NCBI RefSeq assembly: GCF_910591885.1
Contig: NC_063286.1
Coordinates: 3,038,001-3,102,000, forward strand
Direction: 5' to 3'
From: Bombus terrestris
Taxonomy: Eukaryota; Arthropoda; Insecta; Hymenoptera; Apidae
Length of the DNA stretch: 64,000 nt
Shown: positions 1 to 12,891 of the stretch, in pieces
Layout: each line of letters begins with the position of its first letter
How positions within the stretch are numbered: position 1 is the first letter of the stretch
Notes under the pieces: generated by a model
The model's database searches: none
Told to the model about the DNA's origin: nothing
Seen by the model: only the letters and a program-made list of their open reading frames with translations
Translations under genes and position numbers: made by a program

Positions 1-1490
1 AAATTTCAATTTCAAATAAAACACTTAAAAGCGTTAGGAGCCTGTGCTAACGAAATTGAAATAAAATTGAAATAATCGACTTTCGATAGAATTACGACGT
101 TCAAGGCGCGAAATAAACATTTTCCCTCTGCTTTTCATTTTGTTGCTGAAAATACAGGCGAAGTTACACCCGTAGTTGAAACATCGTGGAATTTAGCGAT
201 CCTACTTCACCTAATCGTAGACTCGTATCTTGCGAGCTAACAATAAGAACAGAGCTGCCTTGTAGCATTAAGTACTCAACCGTCTCATATCGGCCACTAA
301 AAAAATTCTAATTTTACTCTTCTACTTATTACTTGCAAAATTATCAGGGTTGTTCGAAAGAGCAAAAATTCCTTGTCCTCGACGGAATCAGCATAACATC
401 ACCGTTCGGAAAAATGATTCCGGAAGAAGCGTTAGACGCGCATGTAAACTACATTATGCAAATAAAAGACGCGTAATGTCCCGAGCAAAGGCGCGAAAGA
501 ATTTGAAGAAAACAACAACCAATTGTCCAAACTGTCCCGACCAACCTCACCTACCTATAGCATGCTCCAAAGTTTTACGTTCTAAATAATTTTCCACTGA
601 ACCATTTTCCTATTACTTTTGCAACAATTCGCCATTTTTATTATTACGGAATATCTTTGCAAACACCAACGATCCTTCGCAAATAGGCGACAGCCGACCA
701 GAAACTTCGCCGACAGCCGGGTGTCGTGGCAGTGAACGTGTTAAACAAAAAGAAGCAGAGCGATTGTGTCCGAGGGAAATTTAAAGAAGAACTTTCATCG
801 GGCCGAGCAACTCTACTTACAAATTTCTCTCGTAACAAGAAGCACCGCGTGACCTCGGCATTGAGCGTGACCCGGCCGCGCACCGCCTCCCTCGGCGCGC
901 CGTAATTTCCCCTTAAACAACGGTCGTTCAAGTTGTTGCTTTAAAGACACGTCGCGAATCGGCGTAAATGGCTCGGTTTGGCCACGCACACCACCTCCGA
1001 GCGGAGTGTTCGGTGCGCGAAACAGCTTGGACAAGCAACGAGTCGACGAATGCCCGTGTCTAAATCCGGCGCGAATAAACAGGCAGAAAATGAACGCTCT
1101 TTAATTCCACGCCGACTGTAATTTGATCTTATAGGTAAAATTACACGCCGTTGTATTATCAATCTCTCTCTTTTACTTCCCCTCTCTCTGTCTCTCCGCT
1201 GTTCGTTACGGAGGATCGAGCGCGTAATTTTCAGGCTGGCTGAATCTGTAATCAGAGTAAATTCACCTGTGTGGAGACGCGCCTGTGTCGATAAGATTGC
1301 GCAGCGCTGGAATTATCGTGCGCGTCCTTCGTACGCGCCAGCTACTCTCCCAGCTGTGCCCATTTTTCTCCTCTTCGAACGATTATAATATATGTACAGG
1401 GTGTGCGTTATGCATCGCTTGATCCGACTATGCCAATTAGTCGCGTTAATTACAAGGCGACCTTACTTACCGATACCGTGAGATTCACCC
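1..1490. other. Unique non-coding DNA, no gene seen
   Basis: No open frame here is longer than about 95 codons and the longest ones overlap each other on the minus strand, so none is credible as an exon. The stretch 640-1340 is GC-rich with many CpG dinucleotides. A CT-rich tract lies at 1163-1200. A short ACAGGGTG string near 1397, often seen at transposon 3' ends, is too short to call. Confidence 0.55.
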
Positions 1491-1578
1491 GGTTGCTGAG
1501 ACTCGCAGTCATCCACCTTGCAATTACCGATTGCTGAGACTCGCAGCCATCCACTTTGCAATTACCGATTGCTGAGAC
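1491..1578. repeat. Small 38-bp tandem repeat, about 2.3 copies
   Basis: Units start at 1491, 1529 and 1567, each opening with GRTTGCTGAGAC. The first two full units differ at only a few positions, and the third is cut off after its first 12 bases. It is an ordinary minisatellite with no sign of function. Confidence 0.85.
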
Positions 1579-2093
1579 GTATAGTCTGGTTGTTGCTGAT
1601 TGCAGGGAATTGACATTTGCTTCTTCTGCCTTCTGTGTATATAAAGGAAAGGATATAAGACAGGTGGGTTTCATTTTCTTGGGAAATCTGAATCTGAATA
1701 GTTTGATGGATGTGCGACGAAAGACAGTTGAATCAGTTTCCACGCGTTAATTGCCGTGATCAGAGATCGAGCGAGTGGCGTGGCTGTTGATCGTTTCAGG
1801 GAACTCGTGGCGGATCGGCTCGTTTGTTCGAGTTAACAACCGCAATAGTCTGTACCGAGAACTTGATAGCAGGAAAAATAGTTGGAAAATGCAGGATAGG
1901 AATTAGGTTGTCGTGCCGACAGACGGCCACGGACTGTCTTCACTCGATGATTTCATCCTTTGCTTCGGTTCGCGGAACTTGTCGTTTGAAAATAGAATCG
2001 CCTGGTACTTTGTATCTATCATCGTAGGGTTAATATCCCGCGTTGCCCGTGATTATGATATATTTGTAACTTGTATTTCCTTACACTCTGTTC
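1579..2093. other. Unique non-coding DNA between repeats
   Basis: Only short frames of about 65 codons are present and two of them overlap each other. No RNA gene or element terminus is recognised. Confidence 0.5.
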
Positions 2094-4073
2094 GTTCTTC
2101 AGATAATTAAGAACTTTTTCACAAAAGCTTATGTTGTTGTGAACGCGACTTAATGCAGGTTTCACCCTCTGGCTATTACTTTGGATATTTTTATATTCTC
2201 TTTTATGTTTCCACACACTCAAATTTGCCATAAATTCATAAACATGCATGGTATTGTTATAAATATGTTATAAATATCATATGCAACACTTCCTAAGAAG
2301 ATTTGTTGTATGATCTTCAGATAATTAAGAACTTTTTCACAAAACTGTGTATTATTGTGAATGCAATTTAATGTAGATTTCACCTTCTGGCTATTACTTT
2401 GGGTATTTTTAAATTCTTTACATTTGCACACATTTAAATTTGCCATCATAAATTCATAATCATGCACAGTATTATCAACGTTGCCACTATGTTGTAAATA
2501 TCATACAACAATATACAATATAACAATACAACAATACAGCAATATATCAATGTTACTAAATTTCACTCCCTAAAAAAATGTGTTGTATGATCTTCAGATA
2601 ATTAAGAGCTTTTTCACAAAAGTGTATATTGTTATGAGTGCAATTTAATGCAGATTTCACCCTCTGGGTATTACCTTAGATATTTTTATGTTCTCTTTTA
2701 TATTTCCACACACTTAAATTTGCTATAAATTTATAATCATGCACAGTATTATCAACGTTGCTACTATGTTGTAAATATCATACAACAATGTACAATATAA
2801 CAATACAACAATGTGGCTAAATTTCACTTCCTATGAAAATGTGTTGTATGATTTTCAGATAATTAACAAAAGTTTATATTGTTATGAACACAATTGAATG
2901 GAGATTTCATCCTCTGGCTATTACTTTGGATATTTTTATATTCTTTTTTATATTTCCACACATTTAAATTTGCTATAAATTTATAATCATGCACAGTATT
3001 ATCAACGTTGCCACTATGTTGTAAATATCATACAACAATATACAATATAACAATACAACAATATATCAATGTTATTAAATTTCAGTCCCTAAGAAAATGT
3101 GTTGTATGATCTTCAGATAATTAAGAGCTTTTTCACAAAAGTTAATATTGTTATGAACACAATTGAATGGAGATTTCACCCTCTGAGTATTACTTTGGAT
3201 ATTTTTATATTCCCTACTTTTCCACACACTCAGATTTGTCATCATAAATTTATAATCATGCACAGTATTATCAACGTTGCCACTATGTTGTAAATGTCAT
3301 ACAACAATATACAATATAACAATACAACAATACAACAATGTGGCTAAATTTCACTCCCTATGAAAATGTATTGTATGATCTTCAGATGAGTAACAAAAGT
3401 TTATATTGTTATGAACACAATTGAATGGAGATTTCACCCTCTGAGTATTACTTTGGATATTTTTATATTCCCTACTTTTCCACACACTCAGATTTGTCAT
3501 CATAAATTTATAATCATGCACAGTATTATCAACGTTGCCACTATGTTGTAAATATCATACAACAATATACAATATAACAATACAACAGTACAACAATATA
3601 TCAATGTTGCTAAATTTCACTTCCTAAGAAAATGTATTGTATGATCTTCAGATGATTAAAAACTTTTTTACAAAAGTTTATATTATTATGAACACAATTG
3701 AATGCAGATTTCACCCTCTGGGTATTACCTTGGATATTTTTATATTCTCCATATCTCCACACACTCAAATTTGCCATAAATTCATAAACATGCACAGTAT
3801 TGTTCTAAACATGTTATAAATATCATATACAACATTCTGTACAAAAATTTGTTGTATGATCTTCAGTTATTTAAGAACTTTCTCACAAAAGTGTATATTG
3901 TTATGAATGCAACTTAATACAGATTTCACCCTTTGGCTATTCCTTTTGATATTTTTATATTCTCCATTATATTTCCACACACTCAATTTTGCCATAAATT
4001 CATAAACACGCACAGTACTCTTATAAGTATCATATACAACAATAATATCAATATAGCCAAATTTCACTCCCCA
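2094..4073. repeat. Tandem array I: about eight 210-280 bp units
   Basis: Each unit carries a CTTCAG-ATAATTAA type segment (near 2098, 2318, 2595, 2857, 3112, 3380, 3648, 3863), then a block with CACCCTCTGG and a TTGGATATTTTTATATTC segment, then ATTTGCCATAAATTCATAA. Units three to seven also hold an internal microrepeat of ACAACAATAYA. Unit length changes mainly through that microrepeat. On the minus strand each unit contains a frame of roughly 50 codons with recurring short peptides (ANLSVWK, EYKNIQSN, CEKVLNYL); it is open through most units but has a stop in the third and an early end in units where a 12-base segment is missing. The plus strand is also often open, so the frame may reflect the stop-poor monomer and not a protein. 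Confidence 0.9.
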
Positions 4074-5170
4074 GTTGCTAACAACAACAGCTTTTACTTT
4101 TATCGCAGTAGCTGGATTTCTTGAATAATTTTAGAATATTACCCTTCTGCCTATCAAAGCTGACTATCTTACGAAATAAAAAACACAGAATACTTGACAA
4201 CAAGTTTCCTAGCCCTACTCATATTTTCGATGCACGTAACAGTGAACCAACCAACCCTGTGGAAACTTTGTCTGCGGTCGCGAGGGACAGTGAAAAACCG
4301 TTTCGCGGAGGCATCCCGATACTTTCGTTCATTAAACGTTCTATACTTAGTTTGCATAACTCAAGCCAGCCGTGGAGTGGAGTTGTCGGCGGAGTTGGGG
4401 GACAGAGGGGCTCATGAATACCATCGTTGATTGAGAATCGTGAGCGCAGCCGGGATCTCAGGAGCGGCTCTCCTCTCGTTAATTAACATTGTGCTGCACG
4501 GAGAAAGACGTCAAAGCGTCTGTCGGCTCTCACTGCCAACCCCTTTTGTCCCGGACGCAGCAACCCTTCTTTCACCCCCTTTTATATTGTTTACCGCGCT
4601 CATTATGCGAACCTTGTTATTCGTCTCTTGATCTTCTAATCGGTAGACCGTGGCGCTTCCTCCTCTTCCGCTTCTCCTTGTGTCCTGGTTTAGTCGAACA
4701 AGTTCTTGGAATTTTGAACGTGAATGATAACCCGCGGAGGATAGCTCGGATGATGAAAGAAGAAGAGCGACCCAGCCGCACCGTCGGCGGAATGTCTCGA
4801 GGAAATGGTGTTCCGGGGCTGATTCCGGCTTGAAAGAAAATTCCTTGTCTACGATGATCGCCAGGGATGATTGGTAACCTTCCCTGCGTCTTGCTTCTAT
4901 TTTTAAAAGCGACCTCGTTTTCTTGCTCCCGTACCATTTCCATTGACGATAGATCTTGTTGACGTAAACTGGTTTCTTGGATTTTATAATCTTGGAATTT
5001 TCTTCTTTCCATAGAAAGCACGTTGCTCGAAACAATTATCGAAATACTGAGATTCATTTTTATTGCATCGACTATAAGCAAACGGAATTATACCAGTTCT
5101 ACAGAGTTAATTCATCGACACGTTATTCATATGATACTGTGATAACGAAAATTGGCTTCCGGATAATCGT
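4074..5170. other. Unique DNA with overlapping open frames, no supported gene
   Basis: The longest frames are a 174-codon frame at 4511-5035 and a 154-codon frame at 4617-5081, both minus, overlapping in different frames, with a 114-codon plus frame inside the same interval. No domain, signal peptide or splice-flanked exon is recognisable in any of them. Their co-occurrence is best explained by local composition. Confidence 0.5.
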
Positions 5171-5221
5171 TTAACCCTCGATTAATAAGACCGCGTCGCA
5201 ACAGTTTGAGTTAGTAGGATA

Positions 5222-6590
5222 TTTAACATTACTACCACGTCAGCCAAATTGACTGGTTCTACAATTTTATTTGAAAGTTTCTACTCTGTGTTATAGTGTA
5301 TTATAGTGATTTCCATGCTTAATTATTCAGATGAGTTCTTAATATTGAATATTTTGTATATTTTAATCTCCTATAATTGTATAAACATTTAGAGAATATC
5401 TATTAACATTAGAAATAACACAACAGTTAAATTGACTGGTTTTACAATTTTATTTGAAAGTTTCTACTTTATGTTATAGTGTACTATAGTGATTTCCATC
5501 CCTAATTATTCAGATGAGTTCTTAACATTGAATATTTTGTACACTTTATTCTTGCACATTCTAATCTCCCACAATTATATAAACATTATTAACATTACAA
5601 CTAACACTCCAGAAAATTGACTTGTTTTACAATTTTATTTGAAAACTCCTACTTTATATTATGGTGATTTTCATCCTTAATTATTCAAACGAGATCTTAA
5701 TATTGAATATTTTGTATATTTTAGTCTCCTATAATTGTATAAACATTTAGAGAATATCTATTAACATTAGAAATAACACAACAGTTAAATTGACTGGTTT
5801 TACAATTTTATTTGAAAGTTCCTACTTTGTGTTATAGTGTAGTATAGTGATTTCCATCCTTAATTATTCAAAGGAGTTTTTAACATTGAATATTTTGTAC
5901 ACTTTATACTTGTACATTCTAATCTCCTACAATTGTATAAACATTATTAACACTAGAATTAAAACACCAGTCAAATTGATTGGTTTCACAATTTTATTTG
6001 AAAGTTCCTACTTTGTGTTATGGTATAGTATAGTGATTTCCATCCTTAATTATTCAGATGAGTTCTTAGCATTGAATATTTTGTACATTCCATTCTCCTA
6101 TAATTGTATGAACATTTAGAGAATATTCATTAACATTAGAACTAACACTATAGTTAAATTGACTTGTTTTACAATTTTATTTGAAAACTCCTACTTTATA
6201 TTATGGTATACTATAGTAATTTCCATCCTTAATTATTCAGATGAGTTCTTAGCATTGAATATTTTGTACATTTCAATCTCCTATAATTGTATGAACATTT
6301 AGAGAATATTCATTAACACTAGAACTAACATTATAGTCAAATTGACTGCTTTTACAATTTTATTTGAAAACTCCTACTTTATATTATGGTGTACTATAGT
6401 GATTTCCATCCTTAATTATTCAAATGAGTTTTTAATTGAATATTTTGTACATTCTAATCTCCTATAATTGTATGAACATTTAGAGAATATTAACACTAGA
6501 GATAACACAAAAGTTAAATTGACTGGTATTACAATTTTATTTGAAACTTCCTACTTTGTGTTATAGTGTGGTATAATGATTTTTATTAAA
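5222..6590. repeat. Array II, locus 1: about eight ~180-bp units
   Basis: Units repeat every 174-185 bp, marked by GTGATTTCCATCC near 5308, 5491, 5665, 5849, 6034, 6218, 6401 and 6578. Each unit has a short near-palindrome GTCAAATTGAC followed by TTTTACAATTTTATTTGAAA, and most have TTAACACTAGAACTAACA shortly before it. The left flank at 5171-5180 reads TTAACCCTCG. That motif, with the CTAGAA segment, resembles ends of TTAA-targeting piggyBac-like elements. The same monomer forms arrays at 24.1-25.6 kb and 59.2-60.2 kb. Confidence 0.92.
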
Positions 6591-6830
6591 TTATTTGCCA
6601 ACGTTAATTGCATTTTCTTATTCGTCCAGACAATTCATTCTTCCCTCATTATCAATACAACCTATCACTGCATTTGTTAAAATTCTTGCAAACACCTACT
6701 ACTCAGTAACACCAGCTGAGCATTAAACAAAGTAATAGCCATAAAAATCAAATTTTCTAATACTTCAGTCAATCTGCAAAGTATTTATGTGTACTATAAT
6801 TTTTACTGTGTACATTTTTACTGTGTGAAT

Positions 6831-7150
6831 TAGAATAAACAATCTGTGGAAAACAGGATGTCCATATTGAAACAATATTAGCCGATATTTATTAAACAGA
6901 ATCACAGAACCAAATGTGTTTAAAATATAAACGAGTGACATGGTACAATTAACAAAGTGTGCAGGTCAAGAATTTATGGATTGTCGACAGTTGGCCAGTT
7001 ACTCTCAGACTGACTGTAGGTCCCATGGTCCCCTCAAGATTTTCAACCCCACTCTCTACACAATGTAACAGTGTAAGTGTCCTGTGTGCGTAGGTGTCTA
7101 TATAAGATTATTTCTGTCCGTGTGTGTAATATCGTTGTATTCCAATAACA
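6831..7150 (-). mobile_element. Probable solo LTR, Copia-like, copy 1
   Basis: This block is clearly homologous to 12430-12762. Read on the minus strand it starts TGTTATTGGAATA at 7150, close to the TGTTGGAATA start typical of Copia LTRs. It contains an AT-rich TATA-like stretch and an AATAAA signal in TTTAATAAATATC, and ends about 65 bases after that signal near GTTTATTCTAA. No internal polyprotein, primer site or target duplication could be recognised, so the LTR reading is an inference; another dispersed repeat type is possible. Confidence 0.45.
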
Positions 7151-9389
7151 GTTCATTTTCTCAAGAGTAACGATGCCTGAGCGGCGATGTGGTGAAAAGG
7201 GTGCGCAGGGTAATGACGGCAGCGAGCAGTCTCTCGTATTAGGAAACAAGTTTAAGACCGTGTGGCTGAGTGTGGAAACTGCGTGGTGCAGCCCAGCGTC
7301 CCGATATTATTACTATGTAAATCACTGGTTCACCATAGTACGCTGACGCCCACGGTGACAGCCTACCGAGTGGCCCGACGCACGATGGATGAGCTTGAGC
7401 TTCTTATTAGATATTCCTATGCGCCACCCTTCCGATCTGCAAACACGTTCCTTCATTTTGCGTCGATATACGTCGTACCCTTATCGGGCAAACTCGCATG
7501 TTTCTGCACGTGGGCGTAGCGTAACACTCGGCTGAGGAAATTGTTCTCCCATCGAAATTGTCCTCCTCGCTTTCTTCCTTCTGGTGAATATTTAGCGTAT
7601 ATTTAAGAGGTTCACGGCATCGTGGCCAATAATTGGTTTGGAAAAGCGCGTTAACGGGGGTGGTGAAGTGGAATTTCGAATATCCTGTTCAGCCGCCTGC
7701 TGGGGAGAGGTGGAGCCAACTTAATGTAAAAGTTCCGTGACTGAGCGAATGGAAAAGTGGAAGAGGGTTGCCAGAGAAAGTTGTATTTAAACCATTAATT
7801 CCACTTTAATGTATCCAGCTAACGAAAGGAATTACCATCGAGGAGGAATTGTTGCCGAGTTGAATCAAATTCTATCGCTGATCCTGTGCGATAGCTCCGT
7901 GCCGTTGTCTTGGATTCCCAGACGTTCTGTATCATTTTTAACACGTTTCGGGCATTTAGTTCATTCACGTACAAGCTGCGAGCTGCGACTTTTCACCCTA
8001 TTGTTATTAACTATTAATATTCTCAACTCCTGTGGATTAATCGCATTACCTTCAGATGGAGGTCCCTCATTCCCATTCATCGTCATTTATTGCTACGCAG
8101 AATGTTTCTATAAAAGAGCGATTAAACCAACGATTATAAACTCCAAGTGACGGTGCGTTGCTCTCGGATGAAAGATTCCTTGGCAAAATTAAAAAGAAAC
8201 CAGACAGTAGCTTTCCCTTGTGCCTTAGCCTCAGCTATTCGGGACACATTCTTCGCACCTTTCCTGCGTGAGATAAGTGATAAGATCCGGTAATTTAGTC
8301 GAAAGAAGGAGGTTTCAAGGAAGAAGCAACGGAAAACGATTGAACCGCCAGGGGGGGTGGGTGAGACGCTTGGATAGGAGGTCGGCTGACGCTGCTACCA
8401 CCCGTCTGCCCTCAACCAACGAGTGACTACAGACATTAGTCCACTGACACCATTGACACTTTTATTAATGACATCGATGCCTGAGGCAGCATCCCCTCCA
8501 GGGGCCTGGTCTTCGTTCACCCTCGACAACCCTCCAGGGCAGATTTTCTGGCACGGCGAATGCAGCCGCGGTAACGTCGAGGATTCGTTCCTTCCCATCT
8601 CGCAGACCTTTTTTCCCAGCATTATTGTATTCCCCGGCAAGAAGAACAGCAACTTTTCTCTCGCTCTCATCCCGTGTCTATCTCTTCTTCACGGTCCTCC
8701 ATTCTCTTCTGTGGCCTCTTTTTCTCCGCCGTGACCCTCTCGCTCCGTCGTCTCCGGTGTTCTTGTCGCCCTGGCCCCCGTTACCGCCCTTCTTCGCCGC
8801 CTGTTCATCCATTGCTCTGTCCTGGGACCTCGCGAGGGAGCGGCTCTCAAGTTACATTGAAAAATCTGGCGGACGGCTGAAAAATTGGCGATACCTATAT
8901 CATCTATTGTGCCTTGCAAGCCTCTCCAAGCTCGATCCGTTTGGCCGCAAAAAAGCGTGTATTTAACGGATACCCTCGGTGCCCAGGCAGCCGGCGTGTA
9001 GCTGTTTCTCTCTTCTTTCCGTTTCTTCGATATCGATCGCTAATTGGAAATTATGCACCGGTTCTGATCCGTTTGCAAACGTTGCTTGTAGTCAGCCGGG
9101 ACAAGGAGCACCCAGCTTTGTTGGGGTGGCAAATTGGGGTGGCTTGATGCGTAGGTTTGATGAATCATACGACGTTGCTTTGGAATTGGTCGTTGTTTGG
9201 ATATGGCAAGTCTGATTGTGGTATTATTGGAGCATTCAGAAGCTGTATCGATCGACTGGAAAATTGAGAAATTGAGAACAATGATAATTTTATGAGCGTT
9301 ATTTTGTTCATCTGACTGTGAAATTTACTATCGATTGTGTCATACTTTTAGGATAAACGTACTTAGCGAGTCATATATTTTTTTGGAAA
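7151..9389. other. Unique non-coding DNA, partly CpG-rich
   Basis: No convincing coding exon is present. 8340-8870 is GC-rich and pyrimidine-rich and carries several mutually overlapping frames of about 70-113 codons on both strands. None shows a recognisable domain. The part after 9240 grades into AT-rich sequence next to the composite repeat. Confidence 0.5.
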
Positions 9390-9474
9390 TTTAATATCAA
9401 TTGTGGAGTTGGGCAATGAAATTGAGGAATTTATAAAGAACATAGTTTGGCTTTTAGAATATTCATTATGAGTA

Positions 9475-10389
9475 TGAGAAATACTTGTACCTATACTTTG
9501 ACCTCATACACTTATACTTATTTCAATATATATTTTTCTATTACAAATTCATCCAGTGGTTCCTCTATCAGTCAACCTCAGCAATACCATACATTAAATT
9601 AATAAATGATGATAACAATTTACAGGATTTTTACCTCATACACTATACCTGCACTTATACTTATGTGAATATATTTTTCTAATAATAAATTCATCCACTT
9701 GTTTCTTTATCAGTCAACCTCAACAATATCAAACATTAAATTAATAAATGGTGATATCAATTTACTTGATTCTGACCTTATACCTATACTTATTTCAATA
9801 TATTTTTCTATTACAAATTCATTCACTGGTTTCTCCATTAGCCAATCTCAACAATATCACACATTAAATTAATAAATGATGATAACAATTTACTTGACTT
9901 TAAACTCATACCTATACTTATTTCAATATATTTTTCTATTACAAATTCATTCACTGGTTTCTCCATTAGTCAATCTCAACAATATCACACATTAAATTAA
10001 TAAATGATGATAACAATTTATTTAATTTTGACCTCATATAGTATACCTGTATCTATACTTATTTCAATATATTTTTCTTTACAAATTCTTCCTCTGGTTT
10101 TTCTATCAGTCAACCTCAACAATATCACACATTAAATTAATAAATTATGATAACAATTTACTTGACTTTGAACTCATACCTATACTTATTTCAATATATT
10201 TTTCTATTACAAATTCATCCACTGGTTTCTCCATTAGTCAATCTCAATAATATCACACATTAAATTAATAAATAATTATAACAATTTATTTGATTTTGAC
10301 CTCATACACAATACCTGCACTTATACTTGTTTCAATATATTTTTCTTTACAAATTCATCTACTCGTTCTCCCATCAGTCAACCTCAACA
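9475..10389. repeat. B satellite within composite copy 1, about seven ~130-bp units
   Basis: Units share CTATACTTATTTCAATATAT, ATTACAAATTCATCCACT, ATCAGTCAACCTCAACAATA and ATTAAATTAATAAATGATG. They recur near 9530, 9672, 9800, 9930, 10067, 10195 and 10335. The last unit is truncated where the C block begins. Confidence 0.9.
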
Positions 10390-10599
10390 ATAAAATTCAG
10401 CAGCTGGAACCAATCTTTGCCTAAGTTTAATGTTTTTTGATAACGTTATGAGATACTCGAGATCGTCAGTTAGCTACAGATGCTCTATACTTTCAATATT
10501 TACTAAAAACTATCTAAATCGTTCAAAGCATAACAGACATTGTACAATTTAGTGGATGGAACAGATCTCTGTTTAGATGATTGAAAATTGAATATTAAT

Positions 10600-11520
10600 T
10601 TCAAAGTTGGACAATGAAATTGAGAAATTTATAAAGAACATAGTTGGTCAGTTTGGCTTTTGGAATATTCATTATGAATATGAGATATAATCTTTTTCTT
10701 TGTCTTTAGTCTTTAATTTTGTCCTGTATTTTAATTTTCTATTTTTATATCCCAATTTTATCCTCTATTTTTATTTCCTATTCTTATTTTCTACTCTTAT
10801 TATTATTGTTATTAATTGCAATGAAATTGAGAAATTGATAAAAAACATTATTGATCAGTTTGGCCTTTGGAATATTCATTATGAATATGAGAAATAATCT
10901 TCTCTGTCTTTAGTCTTTAATTTTGTCCTGCATTTTAATTTTCTATTTTTATATCACAATTAAATCCTCTATTTTTATTTCCTGTTCTTATTCTCTACTC
11001 TTATTATTATTATTATTAATTGCAATGAAATTGAGGAATTGATAAAAAACATTATTGATCAGTTTGGCCTTTGGAATATTCATTATGAATATGAGAAATA
11101 ATCTTCTCTGTCTTTAGTCTTTAATTTTGTCCTGCATTTTAATTTTCTATTTTTATATCACAATTAAATCCTCTATTTTTATTTCCTGTTCTTATTCTCT
11201 ACTCTTATTATTATTATTATTAATTGCAATGAAATTGAGGAATTGATAAAAAATATAATTGATCAGTTTGGTTTTTGGAAAACTTGGAAAACTTGGAAAA
11301 CAAGTTGGGCAATGAAATTGAGAAATTTATAAAGAACATAAATGTTCAGTTTGACTTTTGGAAAATTCATTATAAATATGAGAAACAATCTTCTTCTCTG
11401 TCTTTAATCTTTATTCTTGCCCTGTACTTTAATTTTCTATTTTTATATCCCAATTTTATCCTCAATTTTTATTTCCCATCCTTATTCTCCACTCTTATTT
11501 TTTATTCTTTATTCTTCCTG
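10600..11520. repeat. D tandem block within composite copy 1, ~200-bp units
   Basis: Units contain GCAATGAAATTGAGAAATT, a GATCAGTTTGGCYTTTGGAA segment, ATTCATTATGAATATGAGAA and a T-rich TTTTAATTTTCTATTTTTAT stretch. Two neighbouring units (about 10829-11025 and 11026-11228) are nearly identical, indicating recent duplication. The last unit carries a short GAAAACTTG microduplication near 11278. Confidence 0.88.
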
Positions 11521-11662
11521 CCTAGAACTTTTCCATCGTACGAAAACACTAAATTAACATCGCAACAATATTACTAACAATCCATTCGTCATTTTGTATA
11601 AAATATTTTCTAAAATTAATCTACACTCGTTGAGTACCTAAATCCACGAAAGCATCTAACAT

Positions 11663-12429
11663 TACTCAAAACTAGTCGAGACCCAATAACGATACCATAT
11701 TATATGTTACGATTCGAGTGGAAGGGAGAGAGGCAGGGTGACCCACACTCGGGACAAATAAATCTTATAAGTAGGCGGTTCACGATACTCGGATCGGCGG
11801 CCGCAAATCCGCGGATAAGCCATCGAGAACAAAAGTCCGGGAGAGAACAACGTGGTCAGAAAAATACGGTACGCATTCGACGGTTGGGATAAACGCGGCG
11901 AATGCTTCCATTGCACGAACAAACGATCCGATCGAATTGTCATTACAAACGACGTGAGAATTTAGAACGTCGCTGTATATATATTGCTTGTTACCCGCTC
12001 GATCGTCCAGATATTTCGTCCTCGTTGTCATCAGTTTTCATAAATTTCTTAACTCACCTTTGCCACAAACACAAACTTTCCCTGCCAACTTATCCAATTT
12101 ATTACTTGAATTTATTTTAAAACCACGACGTCTCATCCCTTCAGATAGAAACGATCTTAAGGAATCGAGAAACCATACAGCCAGCAAGCTGTTGGTTCAA
12201 AATTCCAGTCCATAGAGAGAAGGATCTTCTTAAAGACGATATTAAGGTTATCGCTATTGCACGTTATCTGAAGAGCTTCGATAACACGAAACACAATCCA
12301 CCACAACGTCCCTGTTACGTCGCGTGAGATGGTTCCTTCATTGCCTAATCCTTCATTGCCTCAATAAACCCAAGGACCCACCATAAACCTTAACCCTTTA
12401 GCTCAATTGTTAATGCTAGTTAATTGAAC
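11663..12429. other. Unique non-coding DNA
   Basis: Frames of 60-83 codons overlap on both strands and none is recognisable. A TTAACCC string near 12390 precedes the LTR-like repeat. Confidence 0.5.
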
Positions 12430-12762
12430 CTCAAAGTTAGGATAAACAATCTATGGAAGACAATATATTCATATTGAAATAATATTAGCTGATAATTTAT
12501 TAAACAGAATCACAGAACCAAATGTGTTTAAAATATAAGCGAGTGACATGGTACAATTGACAAAGTGTGCAGGTCAAGAATTTATGGATTGTTAACAGTT
12601 GGCCAGTTACTCAGACTGACTGTGGGTAGTGACCCATGGTCCCTTCAAGATTTTCAACCCCACTCTCTGCACAGTAGCGAGTATGACCCGTGTAAGGGTC
12701 CTGTTCAGATGCCTGTGTAGGTGTCCTTGTGTCCATGCGTGTAATGTCCTTGTGTTCCAACA
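12430..12762 (-). mobile_element. Probable solo LTR, Copia-like, copy 2
   Basis: Homologous to 6831-7150 over its length. The minus-strand copy starts TGTTGGAACACAAGG at 12762, keeps a TTATATTTTAAACAC stretch and an AATAAA in TTTAATAAATTATC, and ends near GTTTATCCTAA. The two copies differ by scattered substitutions and small indels, so neither is a recent insertion. Sequence just beyond the TGTT end is also weakly shared by both copies, which suggests that some internal element sequence survives next to it. Confidence 0.45.
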
Positions 12763-12788
12763 GTTAACATACGTTTTCAAGTTAATAT

Positions 12789-12891
12789 GCTGATCTGGGC
12801 TCGGAGGACCATCAACTTCAGGTCCACAATCTCAAAGAAGCGCGCCAACGGGGGTCGTGCTGAAGTTGATGGTCCTCGGAGCCGGATCAGC
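12789..12891. repeat. Strong imperfect hairpin beside the LTR-like repeat
   Basis: Arms 12789-12821 and 12860-12891 are inverted copies that match at nearly all positions; a 13-base core CGAGGACCATCAA pairs almost perfectly. The loop is 38 bases. A 10-base direct repeat CGCGCCAACG follows the loop side (12841-12850) and the right arm (12891-12900). The structure could be a small foldback element or a rearrangement scar. Confidence 0.8.

Larger units (their letters stand above)
9390..11662. repeat. Composite block repeat, copy 1 (order D'-B-C-D-E)
   Basis: Five sequence blocks can be matched to 27345-29212. A partial D block (9410-9475, GTTGGGCAATGAAATTGAG) is followed by the B satellite (9475-10389), the C block (10390-10590, starting AAAATTCAGCAGCTGG), the D tandem block (10600-11520) and the E block (about 11520-11662, ending with CGAAAGCATCTA). 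Order and spacing agree with copy 2, but the A block of copy 2 is missing here and an extra D fragment takes its place. No transposase or replicase remnant is visible. A non-autonomous element with expandable internal satellites is the simplest reading. Confidence 0.8.

Noticed and set aside
1394..1410. Transposon 3' end marked by ACAGGGTG
   Set aside because: An 8-base string that also occurs near 35708, 49843 and 51597; without flanking homology it is not diagnostic here.
4511..5081. 174- and 154-codon minus-strand frames as candidate genes
   Set aside because: They overlap in different frames along with a 114-codon plus frame, and no domain or compositional bias favours one of them.
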